Made by a program: the position numbers and the translations under genes. A model generated the notes under the pieces. It was not told the origin of the DNA. It saw only the letters and a program-made list of their open reading frames with translations, and ran no database searches. From contig QCJR01000002.1 in assembly GCA_003215895.1 (NCBI GenBank), forward strand, positions 1 to 64,000: a stretch of 64,000 nucleotides of DNA, given 5' to 3'. This DNA is from Prochlorococcus sp. AG-409-D14. Its GTDB lineage: Bacteria; Cyanobacteriota; Cyanobacteriia; PCC-6307; Cyanobiaceae. The stretch's first letter is position 1; each line of letters opens with the position of its first letter. Shown here in pieces: positions 52,844 through 64,000 of this stretch.

Positions 52844-54235
52844 ATGACAGCATCCATAGCTCCCAATAAACAAAGCACATCTTTAAGGACCAACAGAGGA
52901 AGCTATTGGATTACCACTTTTGGATGTCAAATGAATAAAGCTGATTCTGAAAGAATGTCAGGCATATTGCAAACAATGGGATATCAGCTTGCGGAGGAGG
53001 AACTTAAAGCGGATTTAATTCTCTACAACACTTGTACTATTCGGGATAATGCTGAGCAAAAAGTTTATAGCTATTTAGGAAGGCAAGCCATAAGAAAAAA
53101 ATCAGATCCTCATTTGAAAATTATTATTGCAGGATGCTTAGCTCAACAAGAAGGTGAAGCCCTACTAAGAAGAGTTCCAGAAATTGATCTCGTAATGGGG
53201 CCTCAGCATGCTAATAGACTGGAGACTCTTCTTAATCAAGTTGATAACGGACACCAGGTTTTAGCAACTGATGAACAGCACATATACGAAGACATAGCGA
53301 CAGCGAGAAGAGAAAGTGCCATCTGCGGTTGGGTCAACATTATCTATGGATGCAATGAGCGATGCACTTACTGCGTAGTCCCCTCGGTTAGAGGCAAAGA
53401 GCAATCAAGAACACCGGAAGCTATTAAACATGAAATAGAAAATTTAGCGAAAATTGGATACAAAGAAATAACCCTTTTAGGGCAGAATATAGATGCTTAT
53501 GGCAGAGACTTTAAAGCTTATGAGTTTAATAAATCTGGACAACTAACACTTTCATATTTATTAGAATATATTCATGATATTGAAGGAATTGAGCGTATTA
53601 GATTTGCCACAAGTCATCCAAGATATTTCACAAAAGAGTTAATAGATGTATGCGCAAAACTTCCTAAGGTTTGTGAACACTTTCATATCCCTTTCCAAAG
53701 TGGAAGTAATAAAGTACTCAAAAACATGGGTCGGGGATATACTGTTCAAACCTATAAAGAAATTATAGATTATATAAGACAAATAATGCCTGATTCATCT
53801 ATTAGTTCTGATGCAATTGTGGCTTTTCCAGGAGAGACGAGAGATGAGTTCGAAGAGACACTCTCACTTATAGAGGATGTTAAATTTGACCTTGTCAATA
53901 CTGCAGCATATTCACCCAGACCAAACACGCCAGCTGCTTTATGGCCTAATCAATTACATGAAAAAATAAAAATTGATAGGCTAAGAGAAATTAACGACTT
54001 GGTAGAAAAAACCGCAAAAGAAAGAAACTTAAGATATCAAGACTCATTAGAGGAAATACTTATAGAGAATGTAAATCCTAAAGATAATTCCCAATTAATG
54101 GGAAGGACTAGAACTAATCGACTAACTTTTTTTCCAAGTCAAACAAGAGATGGCAAATCACATCAACCCGGAGAAATAGTGACAATAAAAATCAAACAAG
54201 TTCGTCCATTTTCATTAACTGGAATCTTTTCATAA
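52844..54235 (+). CDS. miaB: tRNA-2-methylthio-N6-dimethylallyladenosine synthase
   Basis: [53 protein letters not shown]-like end. Confidence 0.96.
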   Translation: MTASIAPNKQSTSLRTNRGSYWITTFGCQMNKADSERMSGILQTMGYQLAEEELKADLILYNTCTIRDNAEQKVYSYLGRQAIRKKSDPHLKIIIAGCLAQQEGEALLRRVPEIDLVMGPQHANRLETLLNQVDNGHQVLATDEQHIYEDIATARRESAICGWVNIIYGCNERCTYCVVPSVRGKEQSRTPEAIKHEIENLAKIGYKEITLLGQNIDAYGRDFKAYEFNKSGQLTLSYLLEYIHDIEGIERIRFATSHPRYFTKELIDVCAKLPKVCEHFHIPFQSGSNKVLKNMGRGYTVQTYKEIIDYIRQIMPDSSISSDAIVAFPGETRDEFEETLSLIEDVKFDLVNTAAYSPRPNTPAALWPNQLHEKIKIDRLREINDLVEKTAKERNLRYQDSLEEILIENVNPKDNSQLMGRTRTNRLTFFPSQTRDGKSHQPGEIVTIKIKQVRPFSLTGIFS

Positions 54236-54287
54236 ATGTTGATTAATTCAAAAAATTATCTTATAAAATATTGAAACCAAAATAGTC

Positions 54288-55349
54288 ATGTCGAATAAGA
54301 AACTCACTATAGGTCTAGTTTTTGGTGGAAACTCAAGTGAACATGAAGTTTCTATCAACTCAGCTCAAACTATTTACAAAGCCTTTTCTCATTCTTATAA
54401 TCGTAATCGATTTGATGTAAATCCAATATATATAAACAAGTATGGTTTTTGGGAAGATTCAGAATACTCAAAGTCGATTTTATTGGAAGAAAAAAAATCA
54501 ACTAAAACTATTAAAAGTAATAAAAACTATATCAATAACCTAACTAACTTTCCAAAAGATAGCAACACAATTGACGTATGGTTTCCCGCATTACATGGTC
54601 CAAATGGTGAGGATGGAGTTATTCAAGGATTATTTAAATTAACAGGAAAACCTTTCGTTGGATCAGGGATACTTGGTTCATCTTTAGGCATGGACAAAAT
54701 AGCAATGAAATCTATTTTCAAATCATTTAATCTTCCTCAAGCCCCTTATATCTATTTACATAAAGAGAATTTATTAAATAAAGTATTTATGAAATCAATT
54801 TTTGATAAAATAGAAAAAATAATAATGTATCCATGCTTTGTGAAGCCAGCCAACCTGGGTTCTTCTATAGGTATAACTAAAGCATATTCAAAGCAAGAAC
54901 TTATTACCGGAATAGATATTGCAGTACAATATGATGAAAGAGTTATTATAGAAAAAAATATTGAAGGAAGAGAACTTGAATGTGGAGTATTGGGCAAATC
55001 TATAATGAAATCCTCAGTTGTTGGCGAAGTTAAATTTAAAACTGATTGGTATACATATGAAACAAAATATGACAAGAATCTAAGCAGTACGATTATCCCA
55101 GCCGACTTGAACATAGATATATCTAATAATATACAAAAGCTAGCTATCGAGGCATGCAAGGCTATTAATTCTTATGGTTTAGCAAGAGTTGATTTTTTTT
55201 ATCAAGAGAACACGCAACAGATTTATATAAATGAAGTAAATACCTTGCCTGGATTCACTAAAACGAGTATGTATCCAATGTTATGGGAAGCTTCTGGATT
55301 AAAACTAGAAAAACTTGTTGCTACTCTCATAGAAATAGCTAAAGAATAA
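54288..55349 (+). CDS. ddl: D-alanine--D-alanine ligase
   Basis: GLVFGGNSSEHEVSINSA, LHGPNGEDGVIQGLF, FVKPANLGSSIGI, NEVNTLPGFTKTSMYP. Confidence 0.95.
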   Translation: MSNKKLTIGLVFGGNSSEHEVSINSAQTIYKAFSHSYNRNRFDVNPIYINKYGFWEDSEYSKSILLEEKKSTKTIKSNKNYINNLTNFPKDSNTIDVWFPALHGPNGEDGVIQGLFKLTGKPFVGSGILGSSLGMDKIAMKSIFKSFNLPQAPYIYLHKENLLNKVFMKSIFDKIEKIIMYPCFVKPANLGSSIGITKAYSKQELITGIDIAVQYDERVIIEKNIEGRELECGVLGKSIMKSSVVGEVKFKTDWYTYETKYDKNLSSTIIPADLNIDISNNIQKLAIEACKAINSYGLARVDFFYQENTQQIYINEVNTLPGFTKTSMYPMLWEASGLKLEKLVATLIEIAKE

Positions 55350-55385
55350 ATTAACCATGACATTTTTAGATCTCTTTTTCAAAAA

Positions 55386-55796
55386 ATGATTCACGGTCTC
55401 CTTTGGTTGCCACTGTTGATGGCTTTTCTTCTCATAGCATCCCTTGGATGGATAGAGAGAAGGCGACAGAATCTATATTTACTTTGGGCCAAAGGTTCAG
55501 AGCTAGCGAAGCTTGATGGAACAGGAGCTGCACGGTTGAAAGCTGGCATTTTATGCTGGAGCAGCTTTGAGGCTGGAAGCTTCAAAGAGGAAGCAACTTT
55601 CGAAGTTAAGAAATTAGAAATGGTTGAACTTATGGCTCTTAGTTCAGGGGAAGCCCCTTTAACTAAAGAATCTGAAGGGCGTTGTCGACTCAGACTTATT
55701 GGTTCAGGGAAAGAAATAGATGTGCCCTTTTCAGATGCTGAACGTGCTCGTCAATGGATGGACAAACTTATGTCTAGAGCAAGATGCGACCTTTGA
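55386..55796 (+). CDS. Hypothetical protein
   Basis: 136-aa ORF with N-terminal TM, between ddl and ftsQ. Confidence 0.75.
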   Translation: MIHGLLWLPLLMAFLLIASLGWIERRRQNLYLLWAKGSELAKLDGTGAARLKAGILCWSSFEAGSFKEEATFEVKKLEMVELMALSSGEAPLTKESEGRCRLRLIGSGKEIDVPFSDAERARQWMDKLMSRARCDL

Positions 55797-56614
55797 AATC
55801 AAATAAAAGAAAAAACAGAGAATCAAATAAACACAATCGAATAAGAACTCACAATTTCTCGTATATTTTTCAAAATAAAAATTTTCTAATTGAACTTTGG
55901 CAATTAGTTTTCTTTTCAAGCACTTCAATCCTTCTAATTCTTATATTTCTCAACCAGGCTTGGAAAACAATTAATTTTGATCAAACTAAAATCACAGGTT
56001 TATCTGGAATAACAAAAAACGATATCAAAAAAAACACTAGTATTTTTTATCCCAAAAATTTGTTGGAATTAAATCCAAAAGAAATTGAATCTCATTTAAT
56101 TAAAAAGCTTCCTGTTAAGGGAGTTTCAGTAACCCGACATTTTTTCCCCCCCGAAATTCATCTAAATGTTTTAGAACGAGAACCAATCGCATTTGCAAGT
56201 CGAGTTTTTGCAAACAAGATTGAAAAAGGAATGATTGATATTGAGGGATCTTGGATACCACTTCAATTTGTAAATAAATCAAAAAAAAATCAAATAAAAT
56301 TATCTATTGAAAATTGGAATCCAAATAAAAAAGAAGAAATCATTTTGATAATAAAAAATAGATTTATTTTTCAAAGCCCTCTTCAAAAAATCAAAATAAA
56401 TCCTCTTCAAGAAATCAGCCTAAAAACAGAACACTTCGATTTAGTCCTTCTAGGCTCAGGAACTGATCGCTTAATCGAGCAAATCAATAAACTCAACCAG
56501 CTACAAAAATCATTACCAAATCTTTTAATCAACACAAAAGTAAAAGTCGTAGATCTTATAGATCCAACCAAACCAGAATTAAAAATAGAAAAAATACTGA
56601 GCAATGAGGGTTAA
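55784..56614 (+). CDS. ftsQ: FtsQ/POTRA-domain cell division protein
   Basis: Single TM then POTRA-like GLSGITKNDIKKNTSIFYPKNLLELNPKEIESHLIKKLPVKGVSVTRHFFPPEIHLNVLEREPIAF; upstream of ftsZ. Confidence 0.88.
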   Translation: MRPLKSNKRKNRESNKHNRIRTHNFSYIFQNKNFLIELWQLVFFSSTSILLILIFLNQAWKTINFDQTKITGLSGITKNDIKKNTSIFYPKNLLELNPKEIESHLIKKLPVKGVSVTRHFFPPEIHLNVLEREPIAFASRVFANKIEKGMIDIEGSWIPLQFVNKSKKNQIKLSIENWNPNKKEEIILIIKNRFIFQSPLQKIKINPLQEISLKTEHFDLVLLGSGTDRLIEQINKLNQLQKSLPNLLINTKVKVVDLIDPTKPELKIEKILSNEG

Positions 56615-56771
56615 AAGCACTGCTATGACAACACTTTCAAGAAATCTTTAAGAGAGAGAGAGAAATTTAGGGCAAATAATGTAAATTAATTTGTTAATCA
56701 ATTTGAACCTATAAGCCAACAGAATTCATGGATGATGTTCATAATGCCCAAAACGAGTTCTAATCCTAAAT

Positions 56772-57881
56772 ATGGTGATGGGAATGGGAAACAAATCTGG
56801 TTTCAACATGGATGAAGGGATCCTACCCAGTCAATCTGCACGTATTGAGGTTATTGGCGTTGGGGGCGGCGGAAGTAATGCCGTTAACCGAATGATCAAT
56901 AGTGATCTAGATGGAGTCACATATCGGGTACTCAACACAGATGCTCAGGCTCTGATCCAATCATCCGCTACTCACAGAGTACAGCTTGGGCAAAGCTTAA
57001 CTAGAGGCCTTGGGGCAGGCGGCAATCCAAGCATTGGCCAAAAAGCGGCAGAAGAATCTAGAGCTGATCTTCAACAAGCCTTAGAAGGAGTAGACCTTGT
57101 ATTTATTGCCGCTGGCATGGGAGGAGGTACTGGCACAGGAGCAGCTCCTGTCGTTGCTCAAGTTGCCAAAGAAAGTGGTGCCTTGACAGTAGGGATAGTT
57201 ACCAAACCATTTAGTTTTGAAGGTAAACGTCGTTTAAGACAGGCTGACGAAGGTATCGCAAGACTTGCAGAGAATGTTGATACGTTAATTGTTATTCCAA
57301 ACGACAGACTAAAAGACGTAATTTCAGGTGCTCCTTTGCAAGAAGCCTTTAGAAGCGCTGACGATGTTCTTATGAAAGGAGTTCAAGGTATAAGTGACAT
57401 AATCACTTGTCCTGGATTGGTGAACGTAGATTTTGCCGATGTACGGTCTGTAATGACAGAAGCTGGTACTGCGCTCCTGGGTATAGGTTTAGGTTCTGGA
57501 AGATCAAGAGCCCTAGAAGCAGCTCAAGCAGCGATCAATAGTCCACTCTTAGAGGCTGCTCGAATAGATGGAGCGAAAGGATGTGTAATAAACATAACTG
57601 GAGGGAAAGACATGACTCTTGAAGATATGACATCAGCTTCTGAGGTCATATCCGATGTAGTTGATCCAGAAGCAAATATAATTGTAGGAACAGTTGTTGA
57701 TGAAAAACTTGAGGGGGAGATTCAAGTAACAGTTATTGCTACTGGATTTGACAGTAATCAAATTTATTCAAATGATAGAAACAGAGGAAGACTTTCTCCT
57801 AAATCACTTTATGAGCAGTCAGAAGTTAGAGAAGCAGGGGCTTCGATACCTGAGTTTTTACGTTTAAGACAAAATCGCTGA
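56772..57881 (+). CDS. ftsZ: Cell division protein FtsZ
   Basis: [34 protein letters not shown]. Confidence 0.98.
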   Translation: MVMGMGNKSGFNMDEGILPSQSARIEVIGVGGGGSNAVNRMINSDLDGVTYRVLNTDAQALIQSSATHRVQLGQSLTRGLGAGGNPSIGQKAAEESRADLQQALEGVDLVFIAAGMGGGTGTGAAPVVAQVAKESGALTVGIVTKPFSFEGKRRLRQADEGIARLAENVDTLIVIPNDRLKDVISGAPLQEAFRSADDVLMKGVQGISDIITCPGLVNVDFADVRSVMTEAGTALLGIGLGSGRSRALEAAQAAINSPLLEAARIDGAKGCVINITGGKDMTLEDMTSASEVISDVVDPEANIIVGTVVDEKLEGEIQVTVIATGFDSNQIYSNDRNRGRLSPKSLYEQSEVREAGASIPEFLRLRQNR

Positions 57882-57906
57882 GACTTATCAACTTATACTT
57901 TTATTA

Positions 57907-58005
57907 GGGTGACCCGGAGTCCACGCCTGCTTTGAGCATCCCATATGGCTGCTACCTTCCGGTCCTGACCAGGTTTAGGCGTCATAGCCGCATGGGGCCG
58001 AGTCA
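57907..58005 (-). ncRNA. ffs: Bacterial signal recognition particle RNA (4.5S-like)
   Basis: Minus strand carries GGTCAGGACCGGAAGGTAGCAGCC, the SRP RNA apical core, flanked by pairing arms (GACTCGG...CCGGGTC). Confidence 0.93.
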
Positions 58006-58046
58006 ATAACATCCTAGCAATAGCTAACCACGTTATTAAGAATTAA

Positions 58047-58865
58047 ATGCAAACCACAGAATTGGTTCGTTTTAAAAAGTTTGGGAAACAGATAACTGTA
58101 TTAACTGCTTGGGATGCCATCTCATCCTCGATAGTGGAGGCCGCAGGGGCTGATGTTGTTTTAGTTGGAGATTCACTTGGAATGGTTGTCTTAGGACACG
58201 CAACCACACTTCCAGTAACTCTTGATCAAATGCTTCACCATACACAGGCTGTTTGTAGAGGTTTTTCTAAACCTCTTTCAAAACAACCATTAGTAGTTTG
58301 TGATCTCCCTTTTTTAAGTTATCAATGTGGAGAAGACAAGGCTGTTGAAGCTGCTGGAACTCTCCTCAAAAATTCCTCTGCTTCAGCAGTGAAACTTGAA
58401 GGAGCAGAACCTGAGACTTTATTGGTAATTAAAAGACTTATTAGAATGGGGATCCCAGTAATGGGGCATCTTGGCCTAACCCCCCAATCAGTTCATCAAC
58501 TTGGATATAAATCGCAAGCCAGAGATAAAAAGAGTCAAGAAAAAATTTTCAAAAATTCAAAAATGCTTCAAGAATCAGGATGTTTTGCAATAGTTCTAGA
58601 ACATATCCCCTCAGAGATTGCCAGCCGATTAAAGAAAGATTTAGATATTCCTGTAATTGGTATTGGAGCTGGCAGTGATTGCGATGGGCAGGTAAGAGTT
58701 ACAGCTGATCTTCTTGGCCTTTCACTTGCACAGCCTCCTTTTGCAAAACCTTTACTTGCAGGACGAGAACTTTGTATCGATGCTCTAAAAGAATGGATTA
58801 ATTCTACGAATCAAGATCAAGTGAATCCCACCACAAAAACATCTGGATCAAAATTTGATTGCTAA
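58047..58865 (+). CDS. panB: 3-methyl-2-oxobutanoate hydroxymethyltransferase
   Basis: [52 protein letters not shown]-like, [14 protein letters not shown]. Confidence 0.96.
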   Translation: MQTTELVRFKKFGKQITVLTAWDAISSSIVEAAGADVVLVGDSLGMVVLGHATTLPVTLDQMLHHTQAVCRGFSKPLSKQPLVVCDLPFLSYQCGEDKAVEAAGTLLKNSSASAVKLEGAEPETLLVIKRLIRMGIPVMGHLGLTPQSVHQLGYKSQARDKKSQEKIFKNSKMLQESGCFAIVLEHIPSEIASRLKKDLDIPVIGIGAGSDCDGQVRVTADLLGLSLAQPPFAKPLLAGRELCIDALKEWINSTNQDQVNPTTKTSGSKFDC

Positions 58866-60036
58866 TTTGCATACCCCTCGGATCACTTAAAAAATACCTT
58901 CCATTGTTTTTTATGAGAGATCCTTCCTTTAAGGAATTTAGCCAATATTTATCCAATGATTTTAAATTCTTATCGCATTCTTTTTGCGTCCATCCAAAAT
59001 TTTTAGCAAGTTCCTCCAAGTGAACACCTTCGCGCCTCCTGAGACCAATCATTAGTAATTCATCCAATGGCATCGGTTTTGCCTTTTCATTAGACAAAGT
59101 TTTCTCTGATAATTGACTTTCTTGTTGCTCAAGCCATTTTTTATAACCAGCAATTGTTCTTGGTCTAGAGAATCTCTCCCCCCAAGGAGCACTTGTTGCA
59201 CCCATTCCAAATCCCCACCAACCAGAACCACTCCAATACATACGATTATGTCTAGATGTATGACCAGGCAATGAATAACTTGAAATCTCGTATCTAGAGA
59301 AACCCTTAGTTCTAAGAAATCTATTGGTTTCAAAATCTATTTTTTGAGCTTCTGATTCAATGGGGATATTTAACTTACCTTTTTTATGCATTCTTCCAAA
59401 AACAGTATCTGGTTCTATCGTCAAATCATAAATTGACAAATGAGGGGCTTCCGTATGAATTGCTTGTTCCAACTCTTTAATCCACTGAGACAAATTTAAT
59501 CCTGGAAGATTTCGAATTAAATCCAGGCTCCAACTTCTTAGCATCCCTTTTTTAAATAAGTTATTAACCCAATTGCAAGCCTCTAATAATTGTGAACAAT
59601 TATGTTTCCTACCAATTAAAGCCAATGTACTGTCATCAAATGCCTGGCCTCCTAAACTAAATCTATTGATTCCTATTTCTATAAATCCGTTCAGATCATT
59701 TTCAAAAAATGTTGCTGGGTCAACCTCCATAGTTATCTCCGCACCATCTTGAAATCCAAATTTTCTTTGAAGATTTCTCAATAAATCACCTATTTCATTT
59801 TTTTTCAATAAAGAAGGAGTTCCTCCACCCAAATAGATTGTTGATAATGCGGGACCTTTGGGGGAAATTGAAATCTCTCTATGAATTAAATCCAAATATG
59901 CATTAATAGAATTTATCCCTGGACTATTTAGAGCTTGAGCGCTATCACCTAAAGGGATAATGGAAAAATCACAGTAAAAACATCTTTTATGGCAAAAGGG
60001 TATATGCAAATATGCACTTCTTGGTGGGGCTACCAT
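58804..60036 (-). CDS. hemW: Radical SAM heme chaperone HemW-like
   Basis: [63 protein letters not shown]. Confidence 0.92.
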   Translation of the reverse strand: MVAPPRSAYLHIPFCHKRCFYCDFSIIPLGDSAQALNSPGINSINAYLDLIHREISISPKGPALSTIYLGGGTPSLLKKNEIGDLLRNLQRKFGFQDGAEITMEVDPATFFENDLNGFIEIGINRFSLGGQAFDDSTLALIGRKHNCSQLLEACNWVNNLFKKGMLRSWSLDLIRNLPGLNLSQWIKELEQAIHTEAPHLSIYDLTIEPDTVFGRMHKKGKLNIPIESEAQKIDFETNRFLRTKGFSRYEISSYSLPGHTSRHNRMYWSGSGWWGFGMGATSAPWGERFSRPRTIAGYKKWLEQQESQLSEKTLSNEKAKPMPLDELLMIGLRRREGVHLEELAKNFGWTQKECDKNLKSLDKYWLNSLKEGSLIKNNGRYFLSDPRGMQISNQILIQMFLWWDSLDLDS

Positions 60037-60144
60037 ATGAGCTCTAGATATACAAACCCAAATAAATGGTCACTTTTACAATCCAAATCTTTGAAAATAA
60101 ATAAAGCTTTAGTAAAAAACGGGAAGCAAGCATAACCTGAATAT

Positions 60145-61254
60145 ATGGCTGACTTAGTTATTCTGGTTTTATTTCTTATATCAGGTGCAATCACCGGATG
60201 GATTGGTGTGAATTGGTTACCTGAAGAAACACTTAATCATATTACTAATTTAAAAAATTTAAAAATTGCTCTATCAGGATTAACAGCTCTTTTAGGTCTT
60301 TTAATAGCCTTCCTTTTTCAGCAATTTAGAAATAAATTAACCAAAAGAATAAGAACTATGCCAACAGATCTACTGGTTAGTAGATCTGTTGGCATAGTTC
60401 TTGGACTTGTCATAGCAACCCTATTGTTAGTACCTGTACTCCTTTTACCTTTACCCACTGAATTATTTTTTGTAAAGCCTATTTTTGCTGTACTTAGCAA
60501 CATTTTCTTTGGAGTGCTTGGATATAATCTTGCCGATGTTCATGGTCGAACAGTTTTACGTCTTTTTAATCCAAGTAGCACTGAATCTTTGCTAATGGCA
60601 GATGGGATTCTAACTCCAGCAAGTGCAAAAGTTTTAGATACCAGCGTAATAATTGATGGTCGAATTCAGTCCCTTCTTAAATTTGGATTAATAGAAGGCC
60701 AAATAATTGTAGCCCAATCAGTTATGGATGAACTCCAAAAATTAGCTGACTCAAGTAACAACGAAAAGCGAGGCAAAGGAAGGAGAGGACTAAAATTACT
60801 AAACCAATTAAGAGAAAGTTATGGAAGAAGATTAGTTATCAACAGTACCAAATATGAAGGGGAAGGAACTGATGAAATTCTTTTAAAATTAACCTCTGAC
60901 ATTAAAGGGATATTAATCACTGTAGATTACAACTTATCTCAAGTAGCTCTAGTCCAAGAAATTAAAGTTCTTAATTTAAGTGATTTAGTACTTGCGGTTA
61001 GGCCTGAAGTTCAACCTGGTGAGAAGTTAAATCTAAAAGTAGTTAGAGAAGGTAAGGAAAACTCACAAGGTATTGCTTATCTTGAAGATGGCACAATGGT
61101 AGTTATTGAGGAGGGGCTCCAATGGATTGGTAAAAGAATAGAAGTAGTTGTGACTGGAGCATTACAAACACCGACGGGCCGAATGGTTTTTAGTAAAGCT
61201 TCAAATGATCAGCCCCCGAACAAATTTGAAAAAACAAAAGCATCTCAAAGCTAG
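60145..61254 (+). CDS. PIN/TRAM domain membrane-anchored protein
   Basis: Four N-terminal TM segments, PIN domain VLDTSVIIDGRIQSLLKFGLIEGQIIVAQSVMDELQKLADS...GRRGL, C-terminal TRAM-like domain. Confidence 0.9.
   Translation: MADLVILVLFLISGAITGWIGVNWLPEETLNHITNLKNLKIALSGLTALLGLLIAFLFQQFRNKLTKRIRTMPTDLLVSRSVGIVLGLVIATLLLVPVLLLPLPTELFFVKPIFAVLSNIFFGVLGYNLADVHGRTVLRLFNPSSTESLLMADGILTPASAKVLDTSVIIDGRIQSLLKFGLIEGQIIVAQSVMDELQKLADSSNNEKRGKGRRGLKLLNQLRESYGRRLVINSTKYEGEGTDEILLKLTSDIKGILITVDYNLSQVALVQEIKVLNLSDLVLAVRPEVQPGEKLNLKVVREGKENSQGIAYLEDGTMVVIEEGLQWIGKRIEVVVTGALQTPTGRMVFSKASNDQPPNKFEKTKASQS
60351..60402. repeat. Perfect inverted repeat, 24-bp arms, 4-bp spacer
   Basis: aagaactatgccaacagatctact-ggtt-agtagatctgttggcatagttctt; arms 60351-60374 and 60379-60402. 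Confidence 0.97.
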
Positions 61255-61292
61255 ATCTAGCTAGGCTCGAATCCAAGAAGACTTAACTTCAT

Positions 61293-61967
61293 ATGACTGC
61301 ATCTTCCCCATATTATGGCGATTCTGCCGTAATGAGAACTCCTCCCCCTGATTTACCATCACTTCTTCTTAAAGAAAGGATAGTTTATTTAGGCTTGCCA
61401 CTCTTTTCCGACGATGATGCCAAAAGGCAACTCGGAATGGATGTAACTGAACTAATTATTGCCCAACTTCTGTTTCTAGAATTTGATAATTCTGAAAAAC
61501 CTATTTATTTTTACATTAACTCAACTGGAACGAGTTGGTACACAGGGGATGCAATTGGATTTGAAACTGAAGCCTTTGCAATCTGCGACACTCTCAGATA
61601 CGTTAAGCCTCCAGTGCATACTATTTGCATAGGTCAAGCGATGGGCACTGCAGCAGTAATACTTTCAGCTGGGACAAAAGGGCAGAGAGCAGCATTACCT
61701 CATGCATCAATTGTCCTTCATCAGCCCAGAAGTGGGGCTCAAGGCCAAGCAACTGATATTCAAATCAGAGCAAATGAGGTTATTCACAACAAGAAAGAAA
61801 TGCTCAAAATCTTGAGTCATAACACTGGAAGATCAATAGATCAATTATCCAAAGACTCAGATCGAATGAGTTATCTCAACCCTCACGAAGCAGTTGATTA
61901 TGGAATTATAGATAGAGTTCTTACTAGTAGAAAAGACTTACCAGCCGAGAAAGTTTTACCCACATAA
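61293..61967 (+). CDS. clpR: ClpR-like (probably proteolytically inactive) Clp protease subunit
   Basis: ClpP fold sequence, but the catalytic-Ser region reads GQAMGTAAVILSAG rather than the [14 protein letters not shown] of the next gene. Confidence 0.9.
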   Translation: MTASSPYYGDSAVMRTPPPDLPSLLLKERIVYLGLPLFSDDDAKRQLGMDVTELIIAQLLFLEFDNSEKPIYFYINSTGTSWYTGDAIGFETEAFAICDTLRYVKPPVHTICIGQAMGTAAVILSAGTKGQRAALPHASIVLHQPRSGAQGQATDIQIRANEVIHNKKEMLKILSHNTGRSIDQLSKDSDRMSYLNPHEAVDYGIIDRVLTSRKDLPAEKVLPT

Positions 61968-62025
61968 CCAAAATAATTTTAATTTTTCAAATTATTTCCC
62001 TCAACTACTCAACATTTAATTAGCC

Positions 62026-62628
62026 ATGCCTATAGGTACCCCAAGCGTTCCATACCGTCTTCCAGGAAGTCAATTCGAAAGATGGGTTGATATATATACA
62101 AGACTTGGTGCGGAGAGAATTCTTTTTCTCGGCCAAGAAGTAAACGACGGCATTGCAAATAGCTTAGTAGCTCAAATGCTTTATCTTGATTCTGAAGACA
62201 GTAGTAAGCCGATCTATTTGTATATAAATAGTCCAGGAGGCTCTGTAACCGCGGGTTTAGCCATCTATGACACGATGAAATACGTAAAAAGTGATTTGGT
62301 AACCATTTGTGTTGGGCTAGCGGCCTCAATGGGTGCTTTTTTACTGTCTGCAGGAACAAAAGGGAAAAGGCTTGCACTACCCCACAGCAGGATCATGATT
62401 CACCAACCACTTGGAGGTACCGCTCAAAGACAAGCAAGTGACATAGAGATTGAAGCTCGAGAAATTCTAAGGATAAAAGAAATGCTAAATAAATCCATGG
62501 CAGAAATGACAGGTCAAACATATGAAAAGATAGAAAAAGATACTGATCGTGATTACTTTTTAAGCGCGGAAGAAGCAAAAAATTATGGTCTAATTGACCG
62601 AGTGATAACCCATCCAAGTGAAAGCTAA
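62026..62628 (+). CDS. clpP: ATP-dependent Clp protease proteolytic subunit
   Basis: [33 protein letters not shown] (Ser), [10 protein letters not shown] (His). Confidence 0.97.
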   Translation: MPIGTPSVPYRLPGSQFERWVDIYTRLGAERILFLGQEVNDGIANSLVAQMLYLDSEDSSKPIYLYINSPGGSVTAGLAIYDTMKYVKSDLVTICVGLAASMGAFLLSAGTKGKRLALPHSRIMIHQPLGGTAQRQASDIEIEAREILRIKEMLNKSMAEMTGQTYEKIEKDTDRDYFLSAEEAKNYGLIDRVITHPSES

Positions 62629-62732
62629 GGAAAAAGTTTCTTGTTTTTTTTAATTAAATTGTCTTGATAGTCAAAAAAATATATCAATGAAAGTGGTTTC
62701 GATAGCACTCTATTTCGTAAGCTCAGCCTTAA

Positions 62733-63752
<1,020 letters not shown>

Positions 63753-63757
63753 ATATC

Positions 63758-64000
63758 ATTAACATAATTTTATTTGCCGTTATTCTTGACCTTTTAATCG
63801 GCGATCCAAAAAGCTTGCCTCACCCAGTACAAATCATGGGTTTAGTTATTAGCTTTTTGAAAGGATTAGCCGAGAAAATTGCGATAGAAAATAAATCCAA
63901 ATTATATATTGCAGGTCTAATAATTACAATTATTGTTATATCATTAAGTGGTATTTCGGGATGGATTATTGAAAGATTATTTTTATTTTTTACGATAAAA
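63758..64000 (+). CDS. cobD: CobD/CbiB adenosylcobinamide-phosphate synthase, 3' truncated by window edge
   Basis: Frame encodes INIILFAVILDLLIGDPKSLPHPVQIMGLVISFLKG..., CobD/CbiB N-terminal signature; no ATG/GTG/TTG at the expected start. Confidence 0.8.
   Translation, partial: MNIILFAVILDLLIGDPKSLPHPVQIMGLVISFLKGLAEKIAIENKSKLYIAGLIITIIVISLSGISGWIIERLFLFFTIK

Noticed and set aside
58267-58286. 8-bp inverted repeat agaggttt-ttct-aaacctct in panB
   Set aside because: Short, compatible with chance in coding sequence.
60318-60503. 61-aa minus-strand ORF in the PIN-TRAM gene
   Set aside because: Not a separate gene; its similarity to the sense product comes from the inverted repeat symmetry.
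62030-62377. 115-aa minus-strand ORF over clpP
   Set aside because: Shadow ORF antisense to a conserved gene.

Overview
AT-rich bacterial chromosome window. Gene content, gene order and NiSOD (sodN/sodX) look like a picocyanobacterium, most likely Prochlorococcus; this taxon call is inference from gene content and protein recognition, no search was run. Two parts are distinguishable. (1) About 1-10 kb is a loosely packed accessory region: a truncated radical-SAM/SPASM protein, two TPR genes sharing an almost identical N-terminal block, a NodU/CmcH-type carbamoyltransferase, a TPR-glycosyltransferase on the opposite strand, and long gaps without large ORFs. (2) About 10-64 kb is densely packed core genome: lexA, argF, ftsH, ribD, cobL, nadK, pheS, surE, ribF, thiE/thiS, larB, trmD-ispF, era, phoH, rpsP, ffh, an ftn2/ARC6-like gene, pdhA, a sigma factor, nnr, mnmA, lnt, sodN/sodX, trpC, lpdA, murA, tRNA-Leu, argD, folC, tRNA-His, miaB, ddl, ftsQ, ftsZ, SRP RNA, panB, hemW, a PIN-TRAM gene, clpR, clpP, ilvC and a partial cobD. 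Best leads: a perfect 24-bp-arm inverted repeat inside the PIN-TRAM coding sequence; an uninterrupted trmD-ispF reading frame; a TPR protein whose C-terminal domain has a candidate Cys-His-Asp motif; a 191-bp near-identical block shared by neighbouring TPR genes; a 24-bp palindrome upstream of sodN; several unlisted small ORFs. No CRISPR array, transposase, integrase or prophage was seen.
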